Assembly: GCA_910575005.1 (NCBI GenBank)
Contig: CAJTCL010000016.1
Location: 1-64,000 of the forward strand
DNA: 64,000 bases
Reading direction: 5' to 3'
Origin: Lachnospiraceae bacterium
Lineage (GTDB): Bacteria > Bacillota > Clostridia > Lachnospirales > Lachnospiraceae
A program made the translations under genes and the position numbers. Below are positions 16,244-25,767 of this stretch, piece after piece (positions within the stretch are counted from its first letter, which is position 1; each line of letters begins with the position of its first letter). Under the pieces are notes generated by a model. The model was not told where the DNA came from. It did no database searches and saw nothing but the letters and a program-made list of their open reading frames with translations.

Positions 16244-16531
16244 TCATTTCATACATCCCCCTTTCCCATAAAATGGTTTATTCAGTTCTGGGAAAATTGT
16301 ACCATATTGAAGCGCTTTATCTGGTTCATAAGTTTCATGCATAAACTGCCAGGGTACATAAGCCATTGCAATGGCCATGCCAGATAAAGGATCAGATTTG
16401 TCATGACAGGGCTGCTGCATAGGGGGATGGTTCCTCATGGGGCGTTTTGCCATATTGGGAGAGCAGGTGTTTGTGCGCTGTGGCATTTTCTGGCTGCAGC
16501 CACAGTCAGAGTGCATATTATAATTTGCCAT
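16244..16531 (-). CDS. cotJA: Spore coat-associated protein CotJA
   Basis: A 95-residue protein. The N-terminal half is Cys/Pro/His/Met-rich (CGCSQKMPQRTNTCSP). The C-terminal half is the conserved CotJA core (GMAIAMAYVPWQF...YEPDKALQYGTIFPELNKPF). AAAGGAT lies before the ATG. It is the first gene of cotJABC. Upstream, minus-strand elements TCATATA and CATTTATG 14 bp apart (near 16591-16613) could be a sporulation-sigma promoter, but the match is loose. Confidence 0.9.
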   Translation of the reverse strand: MANYNMHSDCGCSQKMPQRTNTCSPNMAKRPMRNHPPMQQPCHDKSDPLSGMAIAMAYVPWQFMHETYEPDKALQYGTIFPELNKPFYGKGGCMK

Positions 16532-16646
16532 AATGCTATATCCTTTCTCAAATAACTCCGTTCCCTATAAGATATGAAAAAAAGCATAAATGGTTCAAAA
16601 TCCGCATATATGAATTTTACAGCATGATAATGCTTTGCAAACAGTG

Positions 16647-16675
16647 TTGCAATTTAAAGTTAGTTGGTATATAAT
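16647..16675 (+). promoter_or_regulatory. Promoter of feoAB
   Basis: TTGCAA, 17 bp, TATAAT. The region from about 16659 to 16691 also carries a near direct repeat (GTTAGTT...TATA twice) overlapping the -10. This is a plausible site for an iron-responsive repressor, although no standard Fur box is seen. Confidence 0.7.
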
Positions 16676-16719
16676 TGAGTTAGTTATATAGAACCAAAGA
16701 GGAGGTCAGAACAAACAAG

Positions 16720-16965
16720 ATGACAATTTTAGAAGGAAAAGTCAAACATGATTATATCGTGACAGACATTGTAATAAATGAGACGGTGATGCGCCGTCTG
16801 GAATCTTTGGGGATTAACAGCGGTACCAAACTGCAGATGATGAACCAGAAGAAAAATGGAACTGTGATTGTCAAGGTTCGCGGAACCCGTTGGGCGATAG
16901 GGCGGGATATAGCAGGAGGCATTCAGGTCGTAACAGCAGAGGAGGAAGCCAATGGAAACGATTAG
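16720..16965 (+). CDS. feoA: Ferrous iron transport protein A
   Basis: An 81-residue SH3-like protein (family length about 75-85) that assists FeoB. Core features are the LESLGINSGTKLQMMNQKKNGTVIVKVRGTRWAIGRDIAGGI pattern, given here as LGINSGTKL and RGTRWAIGRDIA. GGAGGTC is 12 bases before the ATG, rather far. It overlaps feoB by 14 nt, so the two are co-translated. Confidence 0.93.
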   Translation: MTILEGKVKHDYIVTDIVINETVMRRLESLGINSGTKLQMMNQKKNGTVIVKVRGTRWAIGRDIAGGIQVVTAEEEANGND

Positions 16966-18937
16966 AGTTGGTTTTGTGGGAAATCCCAATTGTGGGAAGA
17001 CAACACTGTTTAATGCGTACACTGGTGCAAATCTCAAGGTAGCAAATTGGCCAGGCGTAACCGTGGAGAAGGTAGAGGGAGAGACCAGCTATAAGGGACA
17101 CAAGCTGAAACTAATTGACCTTCCAGGTATTTACAGCCTAGCTTCCTATTCTATTGAAGAAAAAGTTTCCAGGCGTTGTATTATGCAAAATGAGGTGGAT
17201 GTGATTATCAATATTGTGGATGCCTCCGCGCTGGAGCGGAATTTATTCCTCACAATGCAGCTTTTGGAGTTGGGGAAACCAGTGATTCTGGCCTTAAATA
17301 TGATGGATATTGTCGAGGAACGGGGCATGGAGATTGATCTGCACCGCTTGCCAGAAATGCTGGGAGGAATACCAGTAGTGCCCGTTTCTGCCAGAAAGCG
17401 TAGTGGTTTGGATGTGCTGCTTCATGCGGTAGTACACCACTATCAAGAAAAACATCGGGCAGATGTGGTGACATATCATGATTATATGGAAGAAAAAATC
17501 ACAGTATTGGAGGATAAACTTAAGGAACAATATCAGATAGAGCAAAATGTCCGTTGGTATGCAATAAAGTTGTTGGTGCAAGATCAGGAACTCATGGAGG
17601 AGTTTCCAATTGACCTGCCAGAAGTCCTTGATCGAAGTTATGAGAAGGATGTCATCAACCAGAAATATGAATACATAGAAGAGATTATAGAAGATACATT
17701 GTTCTATAAATCAGAGAAAGCGGCATTTACGGATAAGGTAGATGAAGTACTGACCCATCCTGTTTGGGGGATGCCTATTTTTTTCGCTGTGATGGCGGTT
17801 GTATTTTTCCTAACATTTTTTGTGGGAGATGCTTTAAAGGGTGGGTTTGAAGTGATTCTAGATTCAGTCTCTGGCGGTGTGCTTAAACTTCTTGAGCAAA
17901 TGCATGTGATGCCCTGGATGATTTCATTAGTGGTAGATGGGATTATCGCTGGAGTAGGTGGGATTTTAACGTTTCTGCCCAATATTTTCATTCTTTTTTT
18001 AGCGCTCGCACTTTTGGAGGACAGCGGCTATATGGCGAGAGTTGCCTATGTGATGGACGGATTGATGGGCCATCTTGGACTGTCTGGCAAAGCTTTTCTT
18101 CCTATGGTGTTGGGATTTGGCTGTACCGTTCCAGCAGTAATGGCTACACGGGCGTTGGAGAAGGAGTCAGACCGCAGAAGAACAATTTTGATCACACCAT
18201 TTATGTCCTGCTCTGCAAGGCTGCCTATTTATGTGCTGTTTGCAGAAATCTTTTTTGGAAAATATGCAATGTTTGCAGCAATCTCCATGTATTTTATTGG
18301 TATGGTGGTGGCAATCATGATTGCTTTCATCATCCATCGGCTGGAAACACATACAGAGCACCATACACTGTTGATTGAGCTGCCAGAATATAAGACGCCG
18401 AATGCGCGCACGATCGCGGTGTATGTCTGGGAGAAAATTAAGGATTATTTGACGAAGGCAGGAACGACGATTTTTATCGCCTCTATTATTATCTGGTTTT
18501 TGCTTAATTTTGGCATTGATGGCATGGCAAAAGAAGTGACGGATAGTTTCGGCGCTGTTTTGGGGCATTGGATGGAGCCTATACTCGCGCCGGCAGGACT
18601 GGGAATGTGGCAGATTGGCGTGGCGCTGATTTCTGGCATATCTGCCAAAGAGGTGGTAGTGAGTAGTTTTTGTGTATTGTTTGGAATTAATAATGTCAAT
18701 TCTGCGGCAGGTATGGCGGCTATGTCTGAGCAGCTTGCGCAGGTCGGCTTTGGACCGTTAAATGCTTATAGTATGATGGTTTTTTGTCTTTTGTATGTTC
18801 CCTGTGCAGCGACCATTGGCACGATTAAGAGAGAATCCCATTCACTTACATTTACGCTGAAAATGATTGTCTTTCAATTGGTTGTGGCGTGGCTGGCAGC
18901 GGTTTTGGTGTATCAGGTGGGTTCCCTGTTTTTGTAA
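16952..18937 (+). CDS. feoB: Ferrous iron transporter FeoB
   Basis: A 661-residue Fe(II) transporter of the cytoplasmic membrane. The N-terminal G domain has G1 (GNPNCGKTT), G3 (DLPG) and G4 (NMMD). A GDI-like helical linker follows, then about eight membrane helices including the Gate motif with Cys (GFGCTVPAVMATR) and a second Cys stretch (SCSARLPIYVL). It is shorter than E. coli FeoB (773 residues) but normal for Clostridia. No feoC is present. The neighbouring iron-rich hydrogenase fits an anaerobe with high Fe(II) demand. Confidence 0.97.
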   Translation: METIRVGFVGNPNCGKTTLFNAYTGANLKVANWPGVTVEKVEGETSYKGHKLKLIDLPGIYSLASYSIEEKVSRRCIMQNEVDVIINIVDASALERNLFLTMQLLELGKPVILALNMMDIVEERGMEIDLHRLPEMLGGIPVVPVSARKRSGLDVLLHAVVHHYQEKHRADVVTYHDYMEEKITVLEDKLKEQYQIEQNVRWYAIKLLVQDQELMEEFPIDLPEVLDRSYEKDVINQKYEYIEEIIEDTLFYKSEKAAFTDKVDEVLTHPVWGMPIFFAVMAVVFFLTFFVGDALKGGFEVILDSVSGGVLKLLEQMHVMPWMISLVVDGIIAGVGGILTFLPNIFILFLALALLEDSGYMARVAYVMDGLMGHLGLSGKAFLPMVLGFGCTVPAVMATRALEKESDRRRTILITPFMSCSARLPIYVLFAEIFFGKYAMFAAISMYFIGMVVAIMIAFIIHRLETHTEHHTLLIELPEYKTPNARTIAVYVWEKIKDYLTKAGTTIFIASIIIWFLLNFGIDGMAKEVTDSFGAVLGHWMEPILAPAGLGMWQIGVALISGISAKEVVVSSFCVLFGINNVNSAAGMAAMSEQLAQVGFGPLNAYSMMVFCLLYVPCAATIGTIKRESHSLTFTLKMIVFQLVVAWLAAVLVYQVGSLFL

Positions 18938-19047
18938 CAACTTCCAGAAAATGGCTGTGAATAGGCCAGATCAGGTTAGGAAGTAGCTTTGTAGCATGTC
19001 AATCGTCAAAAAAGATCGTATTTTCTGCAATACAAGTGAAAATTTTC

Positions 19048-19077
19048 TTGCAAGAAGGAATGGTGCAATGTTAAAAT
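19048..19077 (+). promoter_or_regulatory. Possible promoter of the hydrogenase gene
   Basis: TTGCAA, 18 bp, TAAAAT, 38 bp before the start codon. It is the best candidate in the 178-bp gap after feoB, which otherwise shows nothing clear. Confidence 0.4.
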
Positions 19078-19115
19078 AACAATACAGAGAAAATAGAGAG
19101 GTAGAGGTAAATACG

Positions 19116-20564
19116 ATGTATGCTGATGAAAATGTGATTAAGATTAAACATGATGTACTTTACGAAGTGGCAAAGCTTGCATTTGCCGGAGAATTGGAGG
19201 CCAAAAGAGATCATATTGCGGTGGAATTGATTCCAGGCCCCACACCGCAGTTTCGCTGCTGTATCTACAAAGAGAGAGAGATTATTCGTCAAAGAGTTCG
19301 TCTGGCAGAGGGCAAGGCGCCAGGGTCAAAGGATGACGGAAACATTATCCAGGTAATCAGCTCTGCATGCGAGGATTGTCCAATTTCCAGTTACACTGTG
19401 ACAGAGAACTGCCAGAACTGTATTGGTAAAGCATGTATCAACGCTTGTAATTTTGGCGCTATTTCCACAGGAAGGGAGCGTTCTCATATTGATGCTTCAA
19501 AATGCAAAGAGTGTGGAAAATGTGCACAGGCCTGTCCTTACAATGCGATTGCGCATTTAAAAAGGCCATGTAAATATAGCTGTCCGGTGGATGCTATTAC
19601 ATACGACGAGCACGGAATTTCTATTATTGACAAGGAAAAATGCATCCGTTGCGGAAAATGTATTCATAGCTGTCCATTTGGGGCAATCGGTTCTAAGACC
19701 TATATTGTAGATGTTGTGGAAGCACTGAAATCTGGCAGAAAAGTTTATGCGATGGCAGCACCGGCAACAGAAGGACAGTTTGGCGCAGATATCACTATGG
19801 CAAGCTGGAGAAAAGCCATGAAAGAGTTAGGCTTTGATGATTTTTATGATGTTGGACTTGGCGGCGATATGACGGCTGCCTATGAAGCTGAGGAATGGGC
19901 AGAGGCTTATAAGGATGGCAAGAAGAAAGTGACTTCCTGCTGCCCAGCATTTGTCAATATGGTGCGTCTGCATTATCCAGAACTTGCGGAGTGTGTGTCC
20001 ACTACGGTTTCCCCGATGTGTGCCGTATCTCGACTGATTAAAGCGAAGGATCCAGATGCGATAACAGTATTTATTGGGCCGTGTATTGCTAAGAAATCGG
20101 AAGTGGCAGATCAGCAGATCCCAGGAAATGCAGATTATGTGTTGACTTACAGCGAGATTCGGGCGATTATGAGGGCGAAAGAGGTAACTTTGAAGCCATG
20201 TGAAAATAGTGATCAGATTGCATCTGTGTATGGTAAGAGGTTTGCCAATTCTGGCGGCGTTACAGAAGCAGTACTGCAGAGCTTAAAAGAGTCTGAAAAT
20301 GAGATCAATGCCAAGGTCTGCAAGGCAAATGGCGCCGCAGCATGTAAGAAAGCGCTGCTTCTTCTTAAGGTTGCGAAGCTGCCGGAAGACTTTATTGAGG
20401 GCATGGTCTGTGATGGAGGCTGTGTCGGCGGGCCAAGCGCTTATAACGATCAGATAACTTCCAGGAGAAACCGTGATACTCTGCTTTCTCAGGCAGATGA
20501 GCGCGGAATTCTTGAGAATTTGAGCAATTATGAGATGGATAGCTTCTCTATGCATCGGGAATAA
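19116..20564 (+). CDS. [FeFe] hydrogenase, monomeric group-B-like
   Basis: A 482-residue enzyme that reversibly reduces protons to H2 in the cytoplasm. Ferredoxin-type cluster motifs occupy about 100-200 (CQNCIGKACINACNFGAI, CKECGKCAQACPYNAI, CIRCGKCIHSCPFGAI). The H-cluster ligands follow: TSCCPAFV (L1), IGPCIAKKSE (L2) and GMVCDGGCVGGPSA (L3). L1-L3 deviate from the classic TSCCPGW / MPCxxKxxE / MACPGGC set, as in the less-studied group B enzymes (family knowledge). It stands alone, with no NuoE/F-like partners, so ferredoxin is the likely electron carrier. Confidence 0.92.
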   Translation: MYADENVIKIKHDVLYEVAKLAFAGELEAKRDHIAVELIPGPTPQFRCCIYKEREIIRQRVRLAEGKAPGSKDDGNIIQVISSACEDCPISSYTVTENCQNCIGKACINACNFGAISTGRERSHIDASKCKECGKCAQACPYNAIAHLKRPCKYSCPVDAITYDEHGISIIDKEKCIRCGKCIHSCPFGAIGSKTYIVDVVEALKSGRKVYAMAAPATEGQFGADITMASWRKAMKELGFDDFYDVGLGGDMTAAYEAEEWAEAYKDGKKKVTSCCPAFVNMVRLHYPELAECVSTTVSPMCAVSRLIKAKDPDAITVFIGPCIAKKSEVADQQIPGNADYVLTYSEIRAIMRAKEVTLKPCENSDQIASVYGKRFANSGGVTEAVLQSLKESENEINAKVCKANGAAACKKALLLLKVAKLPEDFIEGMVCDGGCVGGPSAYNDQITSRRNRDTLLSQADERGILENLSNYEMDSFSMHRE

Positions 20565-20570
20565 TAATTC

Positions 20571-20599
20571 TTGACGTATGAAGTAATATGTTTTATAAT
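20571..20599 (+). promoter_or_regulatory. tracrRNA promoter
   Basis: TTGACG, exactly 17 bp, TATAAT: a near-consensus sigma-A promoter. It is placed a few bases before the anti-repeat and just after the hydrogenase stop. Confidence 0.85.
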
Positions 20600-20606
20600 G
20601 TATTTT

Positions 20607-20721
20607 AGTTTAGTACCATACTAAATTTACATCATAAGTTCAAATAAAAATTTATTCAAAACGTCATCTTGGATGGCTCACAGTGTGTGAACAAAAAAGT
20701 CTGCTTTGCAGGCTTTTTTTG
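20607..20721 (+). ncRNA. tracrRNA of the type II-A system
   Basis: An anti-repeat pairs with the array repeat. ACCATAC (20615-20621) pairs with GTATGGT, and ATTTACATCAT (20625-20635) with ATGATGTAAAT. After an AAGT/GA bulge, TCAAAT (20640-20645) pairs with GTTTGA. This upper stem, asymmetric bulge and lower stem match known Cas9 duplexes. Downstream are a nexus-like CATC-ttg-GATG hairpin, a TCACA-gtg-TGTGA hairpin and a terminator (AAAAAAGTCTGC-ttt-GCAGGCTTTTTT, 20693-20719). The RNA is about 115 nt, on the same strand as cas9 and with its own promoter. Ends are predicted from promoter and terminator. Confidence 0.88.
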
Positions 20722-20812
20722 TGGTGTAAACAATTCTCATTTTTCTTAGAAAAAATTACACGATTGTTTTTATGATGAAAGTGATAGTTTTATGGTATAA
20801 AAAATAAAATAA

Positions 20813-20841
20813 ATGCAAGATATGTAAAATTATGGTAGAAT
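20813..20841 (+). promoter_or_regulatory. Likely cas operon promoter
   Basis: ATGCAA, 17 bp, TAGAAT with an extended TGG just before the -10. It lies 29 bp upstream of the cas9 ATG. Confidence 0.5.
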
Positions 20842-20869
20842 AAAAGGAAAAATGAGAAGGAGTATGACT

Positions 20870-23800
20870 ATGGCTCAAGAATATTTTCTAGGATTGGATT
20901 TAGGAACAGGTTCCCTGGGGTGGGCAGTAACAACGATGGATTATGAAATCATGAGAGCACATGGAAAAGCACTTTGGGGTGTACGGTTATTTGAAAGTGC
21001 AAAGACAGCAGAAGAACGCCGAACATTTCGCACAGGGAGAAGAAGGCTGGCAAGAAGAAATTGGCGCATAGAGTTATTACAAGAAATATTTGCAGAGGAG
21101 ATCTATAAAGTAGATCCAGGATTTTATCTGCGAATGAAAGAGAGCAGGTATACAAAAGAAGATAAGAGAGATTTAGAGGGCAATTGTCCAGAGCTTCCCT
21201 ATGCTTTTTTTGTGGATAACTCATATACCGATCAAGAATATCATGAACAATTTCCTACCATTTATCATTTAAGAGAATGGCTTATGAATACCAATCAGGT
21301 GCCAGATATTCGCTTAGTATATTTGGCGTTACACCATATGATGAAGCATAGAGGCCACTTCTTATTTTCAGGAACCATTGATAGCATAAAAAATTTTCGT
21401 CAAATATTTGAAGGATTTTTACAGAGAATAAGAGAGGAAGAATTAGATTTTCACATAGAGTTGGAGGAGGAAGAATGGACAGAATTTGAGAACACATTAA
21501 AGGATAAATCCATAACCAAGTCCACAAAGAAAACGAAATTAGTGAGATTGACAGGAGCGAAAACATTATGTGAAAAAGCAGTTCTAAATTTAATTGTGGG
21601 AGGAACTGTGAAATTAAGTGATATATTTGCAGATCCGAATCTGAATCAAATCGAAAAGCCAAAGATTTCTTTTTCAGACAATTCTTTTGAGGAAAATAGT
21701 TCTAATATAGAGACAGAATTAGGAGAAAGATTCGTTATCATAGAACATGCAAAGGCGGTATATGACTGGTCTATTTTAGCAGATATTTTAGGAGTTTATA
21801 CCACTATATCAGAAGCAAAGGTGGCGCTTTACGAAAAGCATAAAAAAGATTTGCAATATTTAAAAAAACTAGTGAGGGAAAAGTTTAACAGAGAGGTATA
21901 TCAAGAGATTTTTGTCAATACAGAAGACAAATTGGCAAATTACAGTGCTTATATTGGCATGACAAAAGTAAATGGAAAGAAATGTGAGTTGAGAGGAAAA
22001 AGATGTGAAAAGAAGGAGTTTTATGATTTATTGAAAAAGAAAATTCTCAAAGTAATTCCAGAAGATCAGGATATTCTATATCTTAAGGCGGAGATAGAAA
22101 AGGGAACGTTTTTGCCTAGGCAGGTGACAAAAGAAAATGGTGTGATCCCATATCAGTTACATTTGGCAGAGTTAAAAAGGATAATTGAAAATTTGCAGGA
22201 ATGTGTACCAGTTTTGAGAGAAAATGGAGACAAAATATGTCAAATATTTGAGTTTCGGATTCCTTATTATGTTGGACCCTTGAATGGAATTTGCAAAGGC
22301 AAACAGACAACAAATTGGCTACAGAGAAAAAAGGAGACAAAGATCTATCCCTGGAATTTTGAAGAGGTGGTAGATAGAGAGGCAAGTGCGGAACAATTTA
22401 TCCGACGGATGACAAATAAATGTACTTATTTGCCGAGAGAAGACGTGCTTCCGAAAAATTCAATGCTGTACAGTAAATTTATGGTATTAAATGAATTAAA
22501 CAATCTTTGTCTGAATGGAACTCCTATCAGTGTGAAATTGAAACAGAAAATTTATACAGATCTCTTCCAAAGAAAAAGAAAAGTCACTCAAAAAGCTCTG
22601 AAAAATTATTTAAAAATGGAGGGAATTGTGGCAGCAGATCAGATCAATGATTTGGATCTTACAGGAATAGATGGAGATTTTAAGGGTTCCTTGACAGCTT
22701 ATCATGATTTTAAGGAAAAACTGACAGGGTGTAAGTTGAGTGATCAGCAAAAAGAAAAAATCATTTTGGATCTCACGTTATTTGGAGATGATAAAAAACT
22801 ATTGAAAAAAAGACTTATGGCAATGCTTCCAAATCTTACAGATCATCAAGTCAAAGCATTATGTACCTTGTCTTATAAAGGTTGGGGACGGTTATCCAGA
22901 AAATTTTTAGAAGAGATCATTGCACCAGCTCCAGAAACTGGGGAAACGTGGAGTATCATACAGGCATTGTGGGAGAGTAATGACAATTTGATGCAGATTC
23001 TCAGCGAAAAGTATATGTTTGCTGAAAGTGTGGAAGCAGAAAATGGAATGGATGAAGCGAAGGAACTCACATATCAGATGGTGGAGCAGATGGCTGTATC
23101 TCCAGCAGTAAAACGTCAGATTTGGCAGACGTTTTTAGTTGTAAAAGAATTGTCTAAAGTATTGGACAATCCTCCCAAACGTGTTTTTATTGAAATGGCA
23201 CGTGAAAAAATGGAATCGAAACGAACGATTTCCAGAAAACAGAAATTGATGGAGCTTTATAAAAAGTGCCGTGAAGAGGAGAGAGATTGGTTACAAGAAT
23301 TAAATGATACCAAGGAGCAAGAATTTCGGAGGGATAAACTATTTTTGTATTATACGCAAAAAGGGCGTTGTATGTATTCAGGCGAATCGATTCGCCTGGC
23401 AGATTTGTGGGACAACCAGAAATATGATATTGACCATATTTATCCGCAATCAAAAGTAATGGATGATAGTTTAGATAATCGTGTATTGGTAAAACGGGAA
23501 TATAATTCAGACAAAACGGATGATTATCCAATTGCAGACACAATCCGCAGTGCAAGAAAACCTTTTTGGAAATCATTGCTGGATGGAGGGTTTATCACAA
23601 AAGAGAAATATCAGAGGCTGACAAGGGCGACAAAATTTGATGATTCGGAATTGGCAGGATTTATCGCCAGACAGCTTGTAGAGACACGGCAAGGAACAAA
23701 AGCAGTTGCCTCAATCTTAAAACAAGTGCTGCCTGAGACAGAAATTGTCTATACCAAGGCAAAAATCACATCACAGTTTCGACAGGATTTTGGATTTATC

Positions 23801-24898
23801 AAGGTGCGGGAATTAAATGATTTGCACCATGCCAAAGACGCTTATTTGAATATCGTAGTTGGAAATACATATTTTACAAAGTTTACGAAGAGTGCAGCAT
23901 GGTTTATAAAAAAATATCCAGGAAGAAGTTATAACCTGAAAAAAATGTTTGTTTCAGAGGATATTGTAAGAAATGGTGAGATTGCATGGCGAGCTGGGGA
24001 GAAGGGTACGATCTGTACAGTGAGAAAAGTGATGAATAAAAACAATATTTTGGTGACGAGACGTTCTTATCAGCAAAAGGGAGGATTATTTGACCAGCAG
24101 TTAATGAAAAAGGGAAAAGGTCAGGTGCCTATTAAGGGAAATGATGAGCGATTATGTGCCATTGAGAAATATGGTGGATATAATAAAGCGACTGGAACAT
24201 ATTTTGTGTTGGTGGAATCTGAGGATAAAAAGGGAAAGAAAATAAGGACAATTGAGTATATACCGCTTTATCTCTGCCAGCAGTTGGAAAGCAGCGAAGA
24301 AGAAATGAAACAGTATTTGCTTGCAGAGAGAAATTTGAAAAATCCCAAAGTATTGATGAACAAGATAAAATTCGATACATTGTTTCATGTGGATGGGTTT
24401 TTGATGTGGCTGTCAGGAAGAACAGGGGATCAATTGTTGTTTAAAGGGGCAAATCAATTGCTGCTCTGCCATCAGGAACAAGTAATTCTCAAAAAGGTTC
24501 TGAAATTTGTTCAGAGAAAGAAAGAAAACAAGAATATAGAGATTCATCCTTATGATCATCTCACACAGGAGGATGTGTTGCAGTTATATGATACCTTTTT
24601 GAATAAAATTCGTAATACGGTTTATCATATTCGATTAAGCGCCCAGGAAAAAACATTGCTTGACAAGCGGAATAAGTTTGTGGAGTTGTCTCTGGAAGAA
24701 AAATGTATAGTTCTTTCGGAAATCTTGCATATGTTCCAATGTCAAAGTGGTTTTGCAAATCTAAAGTTGATCGGTGGACCTGGAAGTGCAGGGATTATAA
24801 AGATAAATAATAATATTACTGCACTCAAGACAGTATCTATTATCAATCAGTCTCCCACAGGTATTTATCAGCAGGAGATTGATTTAAAGACATTATGA
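20870..24898 (+). CDS. cas9: Cas9, type II-A CRISPR effector nuclease
   Basis: A 1342-residue RNA-guided DNA nuclease, in the usual size range of II-A enzymes (about 1100-1400). RuvC-I is LGLDLGTGSLGWAV with the catalytic Asp at position 10. The Arg-rich bridge helix is RTGRRRLARRNWRIELLQ. RuvC-II is VFIEMAREKM (Glu about 775). HNH is YDIDHIYPQS (His about 856) with DNRVLVKREYN. RuvC-III is NDLHHAKDAYLN (His about 987, Asp about 990). The C-terminal 250 residues should hold the PAM-interacting domain. I chose the ATG with AAGGAG seven bases upstream, which places Asp at residue 10; two earlier in-frame ATGs are too close to or before that site. cas1 overlaps its stop by 4 nt. All catalytic residues are present. 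Confidence 0.98.
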   Translation: MAQEYFLGLDLGTGSLGWAVTTMDYEIMRAHGKALWGVRLFESAKTAEERRTFRTGRRRLARRNWRIELLQEIFAEEIYKVDPGFYLRMKESRYTKEDKRDLEGNCPELPYAFFVDNSYTDQEYHEQFPTIYHLREWLMNTNQVPDIRLVYLALHHMMKHRGHFLFSGTIDSIKNFRQIFEGFLQRIREEELDFHIELEEEEWTEFENTLKDKSITKSTKKTKLVRLTGAKTLCEKAVLNLIVGGTVKLSDIFADPNLNQIEKPKISFSDNSFEENSSNIETELGERFVIIEHAKAVYDWSILADILGVYTTISEAKVALYEKHKKDLQYLKKLVREKFNREVYQEIFVNTEDKLANYSAYIGMTKVNGKKCELRGKRCEKKEFYDLLKKKILKVIPEDQDILYLKAEIEKGTFLPRQVTKENGVIPYQLHLAELKRIIENLQECVPVLRENGDKICQIFEFRIPYYVGPLNGICKGKQTTNWLQRKKETKIYPWNFEEVVDREASAEQFIRRMTNKCTYLPREDVLPKNSMLYSKFMVLNELNNLCLNGTPISVKLKQKIYTDLFQRKRKVTQKALKNYLKMEGIVAADQINDLDLTGIDGDFKGSLTAYHDFKEKLTGCKLSDQQKEKIILDLTLFGDDKKLLKKRLMAMLPNLTDHQVKALCTLSYKGWGRLSRKFLEEIIAPAPETGETWSIIQALWESNDNLMQILSEKYMFAESVEAENGMDEAKELTYQMVEQMAVSPAVKRQIWQTFLVVKELSKVLDNPPKRVFIEMAREKMESKRTISRKQKLMELYKKCREEERDWLQELNDTKEQEFRRDKLFLYYTQKGRCMYSGESIRLADLWDNQKYDIDHIYPQSKVMDDSLDNRVLVKREYNSDKTDDYPIADTIRSARKPFWKSLLDGGFITKEKYQRLTRATKFDDSELAGFIARQLVETRQGTKAVASILKQVLPETEIVYTKAKITSQFRQDFGFIKVRELNDLHHAKDAYLNIVVGNTYFTKFTKSAAWFIKKYPGRSYNLKKMFVSEDIVRNGEIAWRAGEKGTICTVRKVMNKNNILVTRRSYQQKGGLFDQQLMKKGKGQVPIKGNDERLCAIEKYGGYNKATGTYFVLVESEDKKGKKIRTIEYIPLYLCQQLESSEEEMKQYLLAERNLKNPKVLMNKIKFDTLFHVDGFLMWLSGRTGDQLLFKGANQLLLCHQEQVILKKVLKFVQRKKENKNIEIHPYDHLTQEDVLQLYDTFLNKIRNTVYHIRLSAQEKTLLDKRNKFVELSLEEKCIVLSEILHMFQCQSGFANLKLIGGPGSAGIIKINNNITALKTVSIINQSPTGIYQQEIDLKTL

Positions 24899-25767
24899 GC
24901 TGGCGGATTGTGGTGATCTCCAGAAGGGCAAAACTGGACTATCAGTTGGGATATCTGGTTGTACGCAGCGAGGAGACCACTAAGATCCATCTGGGGGAAA
25001 TTTCCACTTTATTAATTGAATCCACAGCGGTTTCCATTACCACAGCCTTATTGTCAGAGTTGACAAAAAAGAAAATTAAAGTGGTATTTTGTGATGAAAA
25101 AAGAAATCCGTCGTCAGAGCTGGTCAGCTATTATGGCAGCCATGATACAAGCAATAAAGTACGAAAACAGGTACAATGGCTGCCAAGCAGCAAGGAAGCA
25201 GTGTGGACAGAGATTGTGACAGAGAAAATAAGAAAGCAAAAGGAACTGTTGGAATATTTGGGGAAGGAGGAATCGGAGCTATTGGATTCCTATTTAAAGG
25301 AAATTGTCTGGAAGGATGAGACAAATCGAGAGGGACATGCTGCTAAAGTTTATTTTAACGCTTTATTTGGCTTAGATTTTACAAGAACAGCAGATCATTT
25401 GATCAATGCAGCATTAAATTATGGATATACAATTATTTTATCGGCATTTAACAGGGAGATTACAGCAAGCGGCTATCTCACACAATTGGGACTGTTTCAT
25501 GACAATATGTTTAACCAATTTAATCTTGCCTCAGATCTAATGGAACCATATCGTATTCTGATAGACCGCACAATAGTTGGAATGACATTGGAAAACTTTG
25601 GACACCAGGAAAAAATGCAGCTTGTAGATATTTTAAATCAGGAAATCAGAATTGATGGTAAAATACAATATGTAAACAATGCCATTAAAATATATTGCAA
25701 AAGTGTGTTTGATGCCTTGAATGAAAATGATAGCTCCTTGATTCGATTTTATCAAATTGAGTTATAG
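24895..25767 (+). CDS. cas1: Cas1 integrase, type II
   Basis: A 290-residue spacer integrase (the family is about 290-305 in II-A). The start MSWRIVVISRRAKLDYQ is typical of type II Cas1. The metal-ligand region is visible: Glu in NREGHAAKVYFNALFG, and His and Asp in GLFHDNMFNQFNLASDLMEP. It works with Cas2, Csn2 and Cas9 in adaptation. It overlaps cas9 by ATGA and cas2 by 11 nt, giving one tightly coupled operon. Confidence 0.97.
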   Translation: MSWRIVVISRRAKLDYQLGYLVVRSEETTKIHLGEISTLLIESTAVSITTALLSELTKKKIKVVFCDEKRNPSSELVSYYGSHDTSNKVRKQVQWLPSSKEAVWTEIVTEKIRKQKELLEYLGKEESELLDSYLKEIVWKDETNREGHAAKVYFNALFGLDFTRTADHLINAALNYGYTIILSAFNREITASGYLTQLGLFHDNMFNQFNLASDLMEPYRILIDRTIVGMTLENFGHQEKMQLVDILNQEIRIDGKIQYVNNAIKIYCKSVFDALNENDSSLIRFYQIEL

